Positions 31,932 to 44,429 are shown, numbered from the stretch's first letter. The stretch is DNA of 64,000 bases from Cordilura impudica (GCA_963682025.1 OY821518.1:35345059-35409058); one strand, 5' to 3'. Numbers and translations are program-made. The notes: a model not told the origin generated them from the letters alone.

Positions 31932-32010
31932 GGAGTTCGGTTATAACGAACTCGGCGGGACCGGCCAAATTAATTCGTTATAGACTAAGTTCGTTATAAC
32001 CGTAGTATTT
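31932..32010. repeat. TTCGTTATA inverted and direct repeats
   Basis: GAGTTCGGTTATAACGAACTC is close to self-complementary, and TTCGTTATA recurs twice in the next 60 bases. It could be the end of another element within family G; its class is not clear. Confidence 0.4.
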
Positions 32011-32552
32011 TTTGTTTGTTTTGACCAAAAGGTTTAAAAACTTTTTTTAGTTGAATAAGTTTACTTATTTTGATGCATTTCAAAAAGTTATAAAACATAA
32101 ATTAAATTATTAAATTATTAAGACTAAAATTACCGAGTTTCTATCAAAATAAAATATTTTTTTAAAATCATATAATATTAAAAACTTCTTATGTATAGAA
32201 GCAGAAAATATAAAGCAAAGGTTGGCTACTGGCAAACTTATGCGAAAATATACATAAAAGGACCTTTTACAAAAATTCATTTGAAAATCGAAGTTTTTGG
32301 TTTGTATTTTTTACAACTGTTTTCCGATTTTTTTTTTTTAAATTTTAAAAACATTAAAATTAATTTTTTTTTTAAATATATAAAATATAGGAAGATTTTG
32401 AAATGGGAAAAAAAATTTGTTTGTTAAAGTCAAAATAAACGGGCGCATAGGCGCCACACAATCCACTAGTTATAAATATATAGTTTAAGGATGAAAATAA
32501 AACAACAATTCTGTACAAATAAAAGTACATTACCATTTTGATACATGTACAT

Positions 32553-35037
32553 TAGGGTGGCCCTTCGTTATATGGAGGGAAAAAAAGTGTTCAAACTGTC
32601 GGTCTCACCCCCTAGAAATATGCGAATAGCAAAAAAACTGAGAAATACAAAGTTTTGGGCCAATCAAAAAAACGTTTAGTCGTGGCGCAAAGCGATTGAA
32701 AATTTCAAGTGTGTTTATATGGGAAAAATATCACTTTTTTTCAGATTTTACGAAAATTTCGTTCTATAGTTTAATTTTACCGACAAGCTGTTATATAATT
32801 CGAGATCAGTATTAAATTATCCTTTCAAAAGGCTATAAAACTTCAAAATCGAATAAAACCTCGCCAAGAAATAGCAAAGGCCCCAGACCACTTTTGTGCC
32901 AAAAAAACTACGTCATGAAATTTGATGGCATTTTTTTCAACTTAGAGAAATTGATTAAAGCCATCATTCTTTTTTGGTCTCTATCCTTATAAGTACTCAG
33001 ATATGAAGTATTGTTTTATTACCACGTTGTTAACCTATTGCGCATTGAGACCGAAAATTGGAAATTTTTTTGATAAAATTTTTAAAACTCCTTTTTCAAG
33101 TTTGAAAAAATTTTCTTAAACAAAATTTAAAAAAATTAATATATTACTTTTAGGTTTTATTGAATAAAAGTTGCAGATTAACTGTGTGAATTTTAAAGTA
33201 AATCCCTCTACCAGATTTTTTTTGACAAGGATTTAATTTTTGCGGATTTCGAGAAAACTTGGATTTTTGTGAAATATTCTGTAAATGTACTCTTTCTAAA
33301 TACTTTGTATCAAAAAATCATCACTTTTCTACTTTTAAATGTTATATTTTATCTTAATAGCCTAGGGTTGCGGAAAAAATAATATGACTCCATTAACCCT
33401 TTTGGAATTGGGGTCACATATGACCCCAAGATAATAAAAGACAATTTATCCTAAAAAGTAAAATATTTTGTAAGTGCTGTCCAATTTTTAGATATGACGC
33501 TTAAAATATAATAACCAAATGTGTAGAAGTTCGTTCCAAAAATTTTGGATAAATCCGAGAACGTTAAACCATTATTTGCCAAGGCCAGCTTTGGATTTTA
33601 AGATAATTTTTAAATAAAAATGACCTAAAACGAGTTTTTCTAATAAACTCGTTGATACCACTATTTAGAATTTAGGAAAAATAATTCGGTTAATTTTTAT
33701 TTATTTAACCCATCAGTGCTCCTGAGATCAAAATTATCTATTGTGATATATCTCTGGTGCAATTACCTGCTTATTGCTCGCGAATATAAATTAAAATAAC
33801 TTAGGTCATAGTCTAAAAAATAGGACGGTTTTTGATTTAATTTTGTAATTTATTCCATTAAGAGTACTATTAATTTAATATTACCTTTTATATATATTAT
33901 TATATTTGAAATTTACTTTTATTTAATAAACTATTTAAAACTGGGATATAAAATGAAAGAAGTTTCAAAACATGTAGGTGACATTGAAGATAATATAAAG
34001 CGACCGATTATAAAAAATAAAAAAATGTCAATCATTATAAGTAATGGCATCTTCACCAATTGACCTGAATTTTTTTTTTTTTTTTGCGTCTTTTACAATA
34101 TCCACCAAATTGGTGGGTGAGACCTGAAGAAATTCAACTATTACTTTATTACATAAAGTAATTTTTTAACAAAATTGGTTAAAAATTGTTTTAATTTATA
34201 TTCGGGAGCAATAAGCAGATAATTGCATCAGAGATATATCACAATGGATTATTTTGATCCCAGGAGCACTGAATGGTTAAATAAATAAAAATTAACCGAA
34301 TCATTGTTCTTAAATTCTACATAGTGGTTTCATCGAGTGTAATAGAAAAACTCGTTTTCGGTAATTTTTATTTAAAAATATCTTAAAATCCAAATCTGGC
34401 CTTGGCAAATAATGGGTTAACGTTCTCGGATTTATCCAAAATTTTTGGAAAAAACTTCAATATATTTGGTTATTATATTTTAAGTGTCGCATCTAAAAAT
34501 TGGACAGCACTTACAAAATATTTGACTTTTTTGATTAAATTGTCTCTTATTACCTTGGGGTCATATGTGACCCCAATAGGTTAACAACGTGGTAATAAAA
34601 CAATACTTCATATCTGAGTACTTATAAGTATAGAGACCAAAAAAGAATGATGGCTTTAATCAATTTCTCAAATTTGAAAAAAATGCCATCAAATTGCATG
34701 ACCTAATTTTTTTTTTTTTGCACAAAAGTGGTCTGGGGCATTTGCCATTTCTTGGCGAGGTTTTATTCGATTTTGAAGTTTTATAGCCTTTTGAAAGGAT
34801 AGTTTAATACTGATCCCGAATTATATAACAGATTGTCGGTAGAATTAAACTATAGAACGAAATTTTCGTAAAATCTGAAAAAAAAAGTCATATTTTCCCC
34901 ATATAAACGCACTTGAAATTTTCAATTGTTTTGCGCCACGACTAAACGTTTTTTGATTGGCCCAAAACTTTGTATTTCTCAGGTTTTTTGCTATTCGCAT
35001 ATTTCTAGGGGGTGAGACCGACAGTTTGAACACTTTT
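32553..35037. mobile_element. hAT-like fold-back element, copy 1, right end lost
   Basis: It begins TAGGGTGGCCCTTCG after ATGTACAT. The left arm (32553 to about 33800) is the reverse complement of the right arm (about 34190 to 35037), so the element can fold into a long hairpin with a spacer near 390 bp. The right arm lacks about 365 bp present in copy 2 (between GACCCCAAT and GGTTAACAACG) and lacks the outermost 35 bp, where the second duplication unit begins. The spacer holds a short open frame shared with copy 2. No transposase is recognised. Confidence 0.8.
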
Positions 35038-35040
35038 TTA

Positions 35041-35507
35041 TTAATGAGTTTGTTAAATTCGTTCGCAATAACAATAAGCCCAAAAAGTGCTGGTTTGTGA
35101 ATTGGGTAAGTTGAGAAATAAAATTGCATACAAATTGCACTCGAATTTCGAGCGCTGGAATCTGCTAGTAATGACGATTTATTATGACTGTTGTTTTGTT
35201 CTACCATTTTATCCCGATTTTGACCAGACGTATATTATTTGAGAGGTATTTGTCTTGCAGATATACAGATTTTAAAATTTTTTCCTATATTTTGAGTAAA
35301 TTTTATTTTAAGTTGCTACTAACACCTGCATAATATTACACATATGCTCTGTGTGTTTTATTAAATTTGTTAATGTGTTTGTTAATGGGTGTGTTATCTT
35401 CATTTACAATAATAATAAACCATAAGAGTGTTGGTTTTTGAATTGGCTAAGTTGAAAAAAAGATTCTTAGAAATTGCACTCGAGGGCTGGAATCTGCTAG
35501 TTTAATT
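35041..35507 (-). repeat. Family D repeats, one partial and one fuller copy, inverted
   Basis: 35041-35168 matches the CTAGCAG-proximal part of family D and is followed directly by a second, fuller copy (35175-35507). The first abuts the broken end of the fold-back element, marking the junction between the two duplication units. Confidence 0.6.
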
Positions 35508-35532
35508 AAAGAGGTATGAATTGCCAATACTG

Positions 35533-35844
35533 ATGAACCCCATACCGTGGCCGCAACCATTGACTTATTGAAATCAGAATTTGGCAATTAGTTGATTTCT
35601 AGGAATGGAACATTCAATTGGCCTCCAAAGCGATTCGTCGCCTCTCGATTATTACGTGTGGGGCTGTATTCAGTCATGGGTTTATGCTGATAAGCCATCA
35701 GTAATTGACACCAACATTGTTCATGTCATTCGTGACACACGGTCAGCAATGCTCAAAAAAGTGGCCGAACATTGGACGTCCGTCATGTTCTTCATCAAGA
35801 ACAGCCGTGGTGGGAATATGCACAAAGTCATTTTGAAATACTAA
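35533..35844 (+). pseudogene. mariner transposase C-terminal fragment (copy 2)
   Basis: It reads TDEPHTVAATIDLLKSEFGN (which would include the second catalytic Asp region), a stop, then LISRNGTFNWPPK. After a frame change it reads SPLDYYVWGCIQSWVYADKP with the third catalytic Asp, and continues to the C terminus KNSRGGNMHKVILKY. It is near identical to 29430-29690 but lacks that copy's deletion. The shared 3' flank up to about 35990 shows that both come from one ancestral insertion. Confidence 0.8.
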
Positions 35845-36057
35845 TGTCACGTATTGGCCTCTCGAATAAAAAACTTATGATAAAAATTTTACTTTTTGTG
35901 TTACTTTTTACAATTTCAAGTTCTATCGGGTTTAAAACAAAAACACCCTTTAGAATATAAAAATTCGTTACATATTATAAATATATAGTTTAAGGATGAA
36001 AATAAAACAACAATTCTGTACAAATAAAAGTACATTAACATTTTGATACATGTACAT

Positions 36058-39000
36058 TAGGGTGGCCCTTAATTATAAAAGTGTTCAAACTGTCGGTCTC
36101 ACCCCCTAGAAATATGCGAATAGCAAAAAAACTGAGAAATACAAAGTTTTGGGCCAATCAAAAAGCGTTTAGTCGTGGCACAAAGCGATTGAAAATTTCA
36201 AGTGTGTTTATATGGGGAAAATATGACTTTTTTTCAGATTTTACGAAAATTTCGTTCTATAGTTTAATTTTACCGACAATTTGTTACATAATTCGGGATC
36301 AGTATTAAATTATCCTTTCAAAAGGCTGTAAAACTTCAAGATCGAATAAAACCTCGCCAAGAAATAGCAAATGCCCCAGACCACTTTTGTGCCAAAAAAA
36401 AACTAGGTCATGAAATTTGATGGCATTTTTTTCAACTTTGAGAAATTGATTAAAGCCATCATTCTTTTTTGGTCTCTATACTTATAAATACTCAGATATG
36501 AAGTATTGTTTTATTACCACGTTGTTAACCTATTGCGCATTGAGACCGAAAATTGGAAATTTTTTGATAAAGTTTTTAAAACTCCTTTTTCAAGTTTGAA
36601 AAAATTTTCTGAAACAGAATTTAAAAAAATTAATATATTACTTTTTGGGTTTATTAAATACATATTGCAGATTAACTCTGTGAATTGTTAAGTAAATCCC
36701 TCTAACAGAATTTTTTTGACAAGGATTTTTTTTGCGGATTTCGAGAAAAATTGGATTTTTGTGAAATATTCTGTAAATGTACTCTTTCTAAATACTTTGT
36801 ATCAAAAATTCATCACTTTTCTACTTTTAAATATTATATTTTATCTTAATAGCCTAGGGTTTCGGAAAAAAATAATATGACTCCATTAACCCTTTTGGAA
36901 TTGGGGTCACATATGACCCCATGCTAATAAAAGACAATTTATCCAAAAAATTTAAATATTTTGTAAGTGCTGTCCAAGTTTTAGATGCGACGCTTAAAAT
37001 ATAATAACCAAATGTGTAGAAGTCTCGTTCTAAAAATTTTGGATAAATCCGAGAACGTTAACCCATTATTTGCCAAGGCCAGCTTTGGTTTTTAAGATAT
37101 TTTTAAATAAAAATTACCGAAAACGAGTTTTTCTATTAAACTCGTTGATACCACTATTTAGAATTTAAGAAAAATTATTTGGTTAATTTTTATTTATTTA
37201 ACCCTTCAGTGCTCCTGAGATCAAAATTATCCATTGTGATATATCTCTGGTGCAATTGTCTGCTTATTGCTCGCGAATATAAATTAAAACAAGTAAGCAA
37301 ATTATAGCCGGTCTAGCCCGACTATACGATACCCTCTACCATGGTTAAGAGACCCTATCTCTTCGTCCAACTAATTGCATATAGCAAATAAGCATAAACC
37401 AAATTTGAGTGGTATTTTTATTAATTTTTTTCGCTGCAGATATGAAAAAGTTCATATAGGATACTATATTTATATGGGGACTAGGTCGAAATATGGACCG
37501 ATCCTGACCATATTTGTTAAAGTCACTTCTACTTTGAAAAAATATATACAAACCAAATTTGAGAAAAATCTGTGCAATATTTTTGTTTTTTGATAGATTT
37601 AAGTGAAGATCGGGAAGCAGCTCTATATGGGGCATATGACTAAGAATTTTCCTATAGGGAGTATTATTGAACTACCAATTAATGGATGCAATAAACACAT
37701 ACAAACCCAATTTGACTGAGATCTATATGATAATTTGGAACTTATGGCAATTTATGTCGATTTCATACGGGTCATTTGTATGGGGGCTAGGTCTGAACAT
37801 GAACCGATTCTCACCAATTTCAACAGCGTTCATCCCATGGCCGATGGAAGTTTATATACAAAATTTCAACAAAATATATTCATATTTGCGACCTGTAGTT
37901 TTATTAAAAGCTTTACATGGATACACAGACGGACGGACGGACGGACGGACGGACATTGCTATTTCGACTCAAAAAGTGATTCTGAGTCGATCGGTATAAT
38001 TAAAGATGTGTTTAGGACGAATATTTTTGGTTGTTACAAACAGCAGCACAAAGTCATTATACCCAAACCACATAGTGGTATAGGGTATAACAACTTAAGT
38101 CATATGTCTAAAAAATAGGACGTTTTTTGAAATTCACTTTGATTTAATTTTGTAATATATTCCATTAACAGTAGTATTAATTTAATATTGCCTTTTATAT
38201 ATTTTATTATATTTGAAATTTACTTTTATTTCATAAACTATTTAAAACTGGGAGATAAAATGGTAGAAGTTTCAAAACAAGTAGGTGGCATTGAAGATGA
38301 TATAAAGCGACCGATTATAAAAAATCAAAAAATGTCAACAAATATAAGTAATGGCATCTTCACCGATTGACCTGAAATTTTTTTTGGCGTTTTTTATCAA
38401 TATCCACCAAATTTGTGGGTGAGACAGCAAGAAATTCAACTATTACTTTATTATATAAACAAAATTGGTTAAAAGTTGTTTTAATTTATATTCGCGAGCA
38501 ATAAGCAGACAATTGCACCAGAGATATATCACAATGGATAATTTTGATCTCAGGAGCACTGAAGGGTTAAATAAAAAAAAAATTAACCGAATTATTTTTC
38601 TTAAATTTAACATAGTGGTTTCATCGAGTGTAATAGAAAAACTCGTTTTCGGTAATTTTTATTTAAAAATATCTTAAAATCCAAAGCTGTCTTGGCAAAT
38701 AATGGGTTAACGTTCTCGGATTTATCCAAAATTTTTGGAACGAAACTTCCACACATTTGGTTATTATATTTTAAGCGTCGCATCTAAAAATTGGACAGCA
38801 CTTACAAAATATATAAATTTTTTGAATAAATTGTCTTTTATTAGCTTGGGGTCATATGTGACCCCAATTTCAAAAGGGTTAATGGTGTCATATTATTTTT
38901 TTCCGAAACCCTAGGCTATTAAGATAAAATATAACATTTAAAAATAGAAAAGTGATGAATTTTTGATACAATGTATTTAGAAAGAGTACATTTACAGAAT

Positions 39001-39730
39001 ATTTCACAAAAATCCAATTTTTCTCGAAATCCGCAAAAATAAAATCCTTGTCAAAAAAATTCTGTTAAAGGGATTTACTTAAAAATTCACACAGTTAATC
39101 TGCAACGTGTATTTAATAAAACCAAAAAGTAATATATTAATTTTTTTAAATTTTGTTTAAGAAAATTTTTTCAATCTTGAAAAAGGAGTTTTAAAAATGT
39201 TATCAAAAAAATTTCCAATTTTCGGTCTCAATGCGCAATAGGTTAACAACGTGGTAATAAAACAATATTTCATATCTGAGTACTTATAGGTATAGAGACC
39301 AAAAAGAATGATGGCTTTGATCAATATCTCAAAGTTGAAAAAAATGCCATCAAATTTCATGACCTAGTTTTTTTTTTTTTGGCACAAAAGTGGTCTGGGG
39401 CATTTGCTATTTCTTGGCGAGGTTTTATTCGATTTTGAAGTTTTATAGCCTTTTGAAAGGATAGTTTAATACTGATCTTGAATTATATAACAGATTGTCG
39501 GTAAAACTAAACTATAGAACGAAATTTTCGTAAAATCTGAAAAAAAAAATCATATTTTCCCCATATAAACTCACTTGAAATTTTCAATCGTTTTGCGCCA
39601 CGACTAAACGTTTTTTGATTGGCTCAAAACTTTGTATTTCTCAGGTTTTTTGCTATTCGCATATTTCTAGGGGGTGAGACCGACAGTTTGAACACTTTTT
39701 TTTCCCTCCATATAACGAAGGGCCACCCTA
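36058..39730. mobile_element. hAT-like fold-back element, copy 2, complete, split by a family A element
   Basis: Terminal repeats TAGGGTGGCCC face each other at 36058 and 39730 and are bounded by identical 8-bp ATGTACAT (36050-36057, 39731-39738). An 8-bp duplication and a TAGGG-type end fit the hAT superfamily. Arms are about 1.2 kb each (36058-37289; 38460-39730). They contain smaller palindromes such as GGGGTCACATATGACCCC next to TTAACCC, possibly old TTAA elements. The spacer is split by a family A element at 37290-38091. No transposase gene is present; ORFs of 60-78 codons in the arms are not conserved as proteins. Confidence 0.85.
37290..38091 (-). mobile_element. Complete family A Helentron-like element
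   Basis: On the minus strand it begins TTATACCCTATACCACTATG and has the GTCC microsatellite (37928-37954). It ends with CCATGGTAGAGGGTATC, the hairpin TATAGTCGGGCTAGACCGGC and TTTGCTTACTTG. The uninterrupted paralogue at about 33797 shows the insertion point; the flanks show no target duplication and the insertion lies between T residues, as described for Helentrons. No protein is encoded; four ORFs here (37345-38118) are frames of the repeat. Confidence 0.85.
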
Positions 39731-39738
39731 ATGTACAT

Positions 39739-40779
39739 ATATATACTTACATATGAATTTTATTGTTTTTCTTATTAAAGTGTTGATTTGTTTTTTAAAT
39801 ATCAACCTTGTTAAACTGTATGACAGATAGTTTAACAAGTGTGTAAGCAATTCATTTACTGCGCACAAAATCCAGTTACAGTTTACAGTTTTATTGTTTT
39901 TTTAGTGTCATATATTATAAATTATGTGCCAGAAGTAGGGCAAAATTACTACATATAAGTATTTTCTTGTGCACACATATTTTTATTTCAATAAAAAGTT
40001 GTCACTTTTAATACGAATAAAAATTATCAATTTGTACCTCCGTTTGAAGCAGAGCTCAATGGTCGCAATACACACCTTTAGCCTATACATTATTATGTTA
40101 CCACTGGCAGCAATTGCTACATTATTCATTACATACTTCAAGCAGTTAAAATGTGTTTTCGTTTTGCCTGTGGCCAGGGTACTATAGGTATGTTTGCGTT
40201 GACATTTGAAACTACGTAAAATACTAGAAATACCAACATATTATGATCTTTTTGCCCATCCGTCCAGTTTAGAGTATATTTAAATTTTGTACGCTAACCA
40301 CAAAAAATATTAAGTTTGCTGCGTAAGGTTTATTCGGCCCAAGGACGACTGCTTTTCCAATTGCGCATGCGATAATCTGCATATGTACTTAATTCTAGTA
40401 CGTTGTAACGCAAACAAGACGCCTCTTGGATATTTAGAAGACTTTAATTTAATACACAAGTAATATTTACTGAACAGTCATTGCTTTTAATATTTCTTTT
40501 AATTTTGTGAATTTAGTTTTTCGCAAAATCTTACGTATTTCGATTTCACAAAAACCCAGAGCTCTATACGGATGCCGCCCTTCCGCAACTTTTTTCCACG
40601 ACGTCTTGTTTCCTAGATATATGTGCTAGTTTTTCAAAATGAACATTCGTTCGTGTTATTTTCCTAATTATAATTTTTCGAGTTCAAACAACAACTAAAC
40701 AAAAAACGCAAAGAAAAATAAATAATAATGGCCCGAAACACAGATTGCCGACCTGATAACGAAATAGGACTATCGATTA
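39739..40779. other. Unassigned DNA between fold-back and LINE
   Basis: No repeat ends or conserved frames recognised. A plus-strand 72-codon frame at 39969-40187 is hydrophobic at its C-terminal half (IIMLPLAAIATLFITYF), but has no homologue that I know and no supporting signals. Confidence 0.3.
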
Positions 40780-43069
40780 CGGAACATAGAACGTAAGAAG
40801 TATAAATGGAAAGGAAGCTGAACTCGTCGACGAAATTAAGAGAACTAATATTAAATACATTGCCATAGCCGAAACAAAGACAAACGGGCAAGGATGTGAA
40901 TTTATTAAAGATGGTTTCGTCCTACTGTACTCAGTAGTAGCAGTGAATGACAGTGCTAGGGCTGTGGTTGGATTTTTAATCCATAAGGAAATGGAATAAT
41001 CCATATGCGAATGGAAATTCATAAATGAACGAATTATGTCCCTTAAAATCAAGGAGGGACAGTGGCTGAAATGAGTAGGGCCACCCCACATATATCATCC
41101 GATAACGTAGACACTAAGTTGAAGGAATTCAGAAACATAATTACTCGATTCTGCGAAAGGAATATGCGTTAAAGCTAAATGCGGTAGACGACTTGTCAAA
41201 GCCACTGGCTGGTGGAAAGGTGCTCTTAAAAAGGAAGTTAATGAAAAGAAATTGAGAAGGAAGAACTATTTAAGCAGTAAAACCACTGAAAAATACGACT
41301 ACTGTAAAGAAAAATGTACAAAAGTTAAAGAATTAGTCCGGTTGGCAAAAACAGAAGCATGGGTCCAATTTGGACGTTTTTTGAAGAAAATCATAGCGAA
41401 AACCAGAAACTTTTCTACAGAATCCTTCAAATCCTTACGAAACCCAAACATTGTCCAATCAAATTTATTCGAAGTAAAGAAGGAGAACTCTTGAGAGATT
41501 ATAATAAGATAATGCAGCGATGGCGTGAATATTTTATACGAATGCGACTCACTTTTAGCAGAAAACTATACACTTCCGGTAGATGAAGAAGATTCTAGGA
41601 AAATCACAATTAACGAACTCCTCAATGCACTCACAAAATTAAGTTAAGAGAAGCGTCTGGACATGATGGCATAGCACCAGAACATCTGAGATATTTAGGT
41701 GATGATGGACATATGCTGCTACTGAACGTGATCAATGCAGCATAAAGACAGACAACAAAACCGAGCAACTGGCAAGTAACCATAATCAACCCTACTTTTA
41801 AGAAGGGAGATAACAAGCTATGCCAAAACCACCACGGAATATCACTTTTAACTGTAGCGGGAAAAGTATACTCGAGAATACACACTGAAAGACTGAAGAG
41901 CAAGATAGAACATCAACAATAAGGCTTTAGACAAAATCGTGAAACCCGAATTTAATATTTGCGATGAATTTAAGAGAAAAACCCATTGCTGCTTAATAGA
42001 CCTGGAGAAACTTTTCGATATGGTAAAATGGTAACAAATATGGGAGGTGTTTCAGAATCTGAATATTGACAACATATTGATCAGACGAATATTGCGAAAT
42101 TATGCAAGAACCGGGAGCACCACCTCCGAAGAATTTATGACAGCACAAGGTGTGCGACAAGGCAATACACTACGTCCATATCTATTTCTAATAATGATGG
42201 AGGACGTAATCAAGTCTTGCAGGGATTCATTTATCCCAATGACGGTTGGAAAGTGGAACATGTTACCAGTGAAAGTTTCAATGTTAGCATACGCAGATGA
42301 CGTGACCATTGTTGCAAAACCCGAGTAATTTCTCCAACAAAACCTCGATATTTTTGCGAACAAAATGACCAGAAGAGGCCTCCGTATAAATAAAAGGAAA
42401 ACAGAAACCATGATAATAAGCTGCGATACAAATCATAGAGACCATGATAATAAGCCGCGATAGAAATCATCATCAAATCTACATATGATCCGAAGCATTG
42501 GAGCAAGTTGTACACTTCCGCTACTTGGGAGTTACAATTAGCGAAGACGGAAAAGCAGATAGGAATTTAAATCAGCTGCCAATTTATACTTCGCCTTAAA
42601 TAAAAACGTCATTGGTAAGAAAAAAGTTTGAACTAGTACAAAACTTGCTGTGTACAACACCATGTATATACCAATCCTTACATATGGCTGCGAATCATGG
42701 GCGCTTACAATAAAAAAAAGAAAACACAATTCAGGCAGCGGAAATAAAACAAGACCAGATAGAAATCGAAACGACATTGTACGTGGCCCTTTGCTCCTTT
42801 TAGGAACCACTGGATATAATATATATATACATATTATACGATCCAGCCCAAATACAGAACCGCTGAACAACAATATCGAATGCAATAAGCTAAGATGGTT
42901 TGGACATGTTGCTAGAATGCTGGAGAACCGTCTGTCAAATCGAGTCTCAGAAGCAAGGCAGAGTGATATGAGCAGCAGCGGAATAAGAAGAACTATCAAC
43001 AATATTTTGACTGAACAAAGAATCGAGCCTGGAACAGCCAAAACAGCGGCACAAGACAGATTGAAATAG
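40780..43069 (+). pseudogene. APE-type LINE (endonuclease-reverse transcriptase), multiply broken
   Basis: Reads in shifting frames from an apurinic endonuclease start (NGKEAELVDEIKRTNIKYIA, then IAETKTNGQG with the catalytic Glu) to the linker (KATGGWWKGALKKEV, YCKEKCTKVKELVRLAKTEA, SKEGELL, IMQRWREYF). Reverse transcriptase follows: LIDLEKLFDMV with the first Asp, NLNIDNILIRRILRNYARTG, QGVRQGNTLRPYLF, and an intact YADD active site in MLAYADDVTIV. The thumb has NLYFALNKNVIGKK and YIPILTYGCESWALT. The C-terminal tail is RWFGHVARMLENRLSNRV. At least six stops or shifts make it inactive. Length fits a full ORF2; no ORF1 is seen. The clade is not certain (RTE-like or I/R1-like). Confidence 0.88.
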
Positions 43070-43444
43070 AGATGTCTTTGCAAAAATCTCTACACTACAA
43101 GGTAGAAAAAGGTCCGTAATACCAATCTATTTGTTTTCTATTGAAAAATATAGATTTGTTCGAGTGATTTTTGAAATTCCATTAAATTTGTTTTTGTTTT
43201 ATATTTGTTTTATATCAAAAAAAAAAAAAAAGAATTTTAAATACACATTTTTTTCGAAAATCCAAAAGATACTGCTACTGCAAATTAGCTAAAATTATAC
43301 AGGGTGGACTATATAAATTTTGTTCTAATGGTACGTGGTAGAGAAGAAGAAAGCACATATTTCTAAAATTCATTTATAAAATTTGCATTTTGATTTTGCT
43401 GTAAATAAAAAGTCATAATATTTTTTTACTCGTGTATTCTGATT

Positions 43445-44290
43445 CGAAAGCATTATCCATGAGTACATTTTCGACAGTATGATTCTTTATTTCACCGATG
43501 ACTGCATTAGTTTCTTTTTTCAGTGCCTGAATCGACGCTGGGGAGATTAGCGTAATACTCATCCTTAACAGCTCCCCACAAAGAATACTCTAACGATATC
43601 AAATCACAGCTGCGCGGCTGCCAATGCAAATCGCCCAAACGATTTTTAAACTTGCTTCACTGCCCACCATGGTTTTAAAACTAAATGTTGTCCAGATCCA
43701 TATCTTTGAAAATGGGACACATATAATCAGTTGTCATTGCTCTGTAGCGCTCACTATTCACTGTAACGCCATCTCAAAAACCACACCAAACAGTACATCG
43801 TTCAGGGTATATTAACTTTTCAGCAGTCATGTGTTATTCACCAAGATGAAAATGAGCTGCGTCAGGACAGATGATGTCGGTAAAGAAAAACTGTTTCATG
43901 GTCCAATTAGGGAACTAAAAACGTTACGGATGGTCGCAGAATATCAGTTCCTACACAAATTCAACTTTGTATGGCGTCATACTGTGATCTCTATGCAAAA
44001 TTCGAATAAAAAAATCGCGTTTAGTTCTTCTAGCACACTCTCGCCAACAGCAGCATGATTTCGTTTGTACGCACTGTCACGAGAGCGTATGTTGTTTTTA
44101 TTCAATAACGATCCACTTTCATGCACACTTTTCACAAAATTGTTAACATATCGCCTGGAGGGCACTTCTCTTTTAACGAATTTTGAAAGTAATATTTTGA
44201 TATTTTCGAAGAATATGCGCCACATTGGAAATTGTTTTCATAATATTTCCCAAGCAAATGTCGACTTATTTTGTAAACCACACTTATTAC
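43445..44290 (-). pseudogene. mariner-like transposase relic
   Basis: Read on the minus strand from about 44290: a helix-turn-helix region with REVPSRRYVNNFVKSVHESG, then with breaks MTPYKVEFV, a first catalytic region with AAHFHLGE, ERCTVWCGF, NSERYRAMTTDY and FKDMDLDNI. It continues WQPRSCDLISLEYSLWGAVK, where the usual LTPLDY third catalytic Asp is Glu, and YYANLPSVDS. Stops and shifts occur every 20-40 codons. Wording is closest to the rosa group. ACAGGGTGGACTATATAA at 43300 could be a terminal repeat, but no partner was found. Confidence 0.7.
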
Positions 44291-44429
44291 ACTAACTTCT
44301 TCTTATAACACAGCTGACAGCGGTGTTGCTATACTTAAAAGTTGTTTTTATTTTAGTGATTTTGTAATACTTACAGAGCACTTTTGTCTAGCAGATCAAA
44401 AAAATGCACTTTACAATTTTGGATTTTTA

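Larger units (their letters stand above)
29855..32469 (-). mobile_element. Family G insertion, 2.6 kb, with 13-bp target duplication
   Basis: TTATAAATATATA occurs at 29842-29854 and again at 32470-32482. The paralogous locus at 35975-35987 has it once with the same flanks, so the intervening 2615 bp is an insertion. Read on the minus strand it begins CTAGTGGATTGTGTGGCGCC and ends with a GTCAGTCAGTCAGTGAGTCA run and GCGTAAA. The start resembles families D and E. A target duplication of this length fits target-primed retrotransposition better than cut-and-paste, but no reverse transcriptase is present. It contains 45-bp tandem repeats and a TTAA-flanked element. Confidence 0.75.

Noticed and set aside
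37345..38118. Four overlapping frames of 70-127 codons on both strands, some recurring at 60482-61132 and 514-725
   Set aside because: They recur because they lie in family A elements; stops and frames shift between copies, so no protein is conserved.
42538..43083. 181-codon minus-strand frame opposite the LINE
   Set aside because: Antisense of the LINE C-terminal region, whose plus strand carries recognised motifs (TYGCESWALT, RWFGHVARM).
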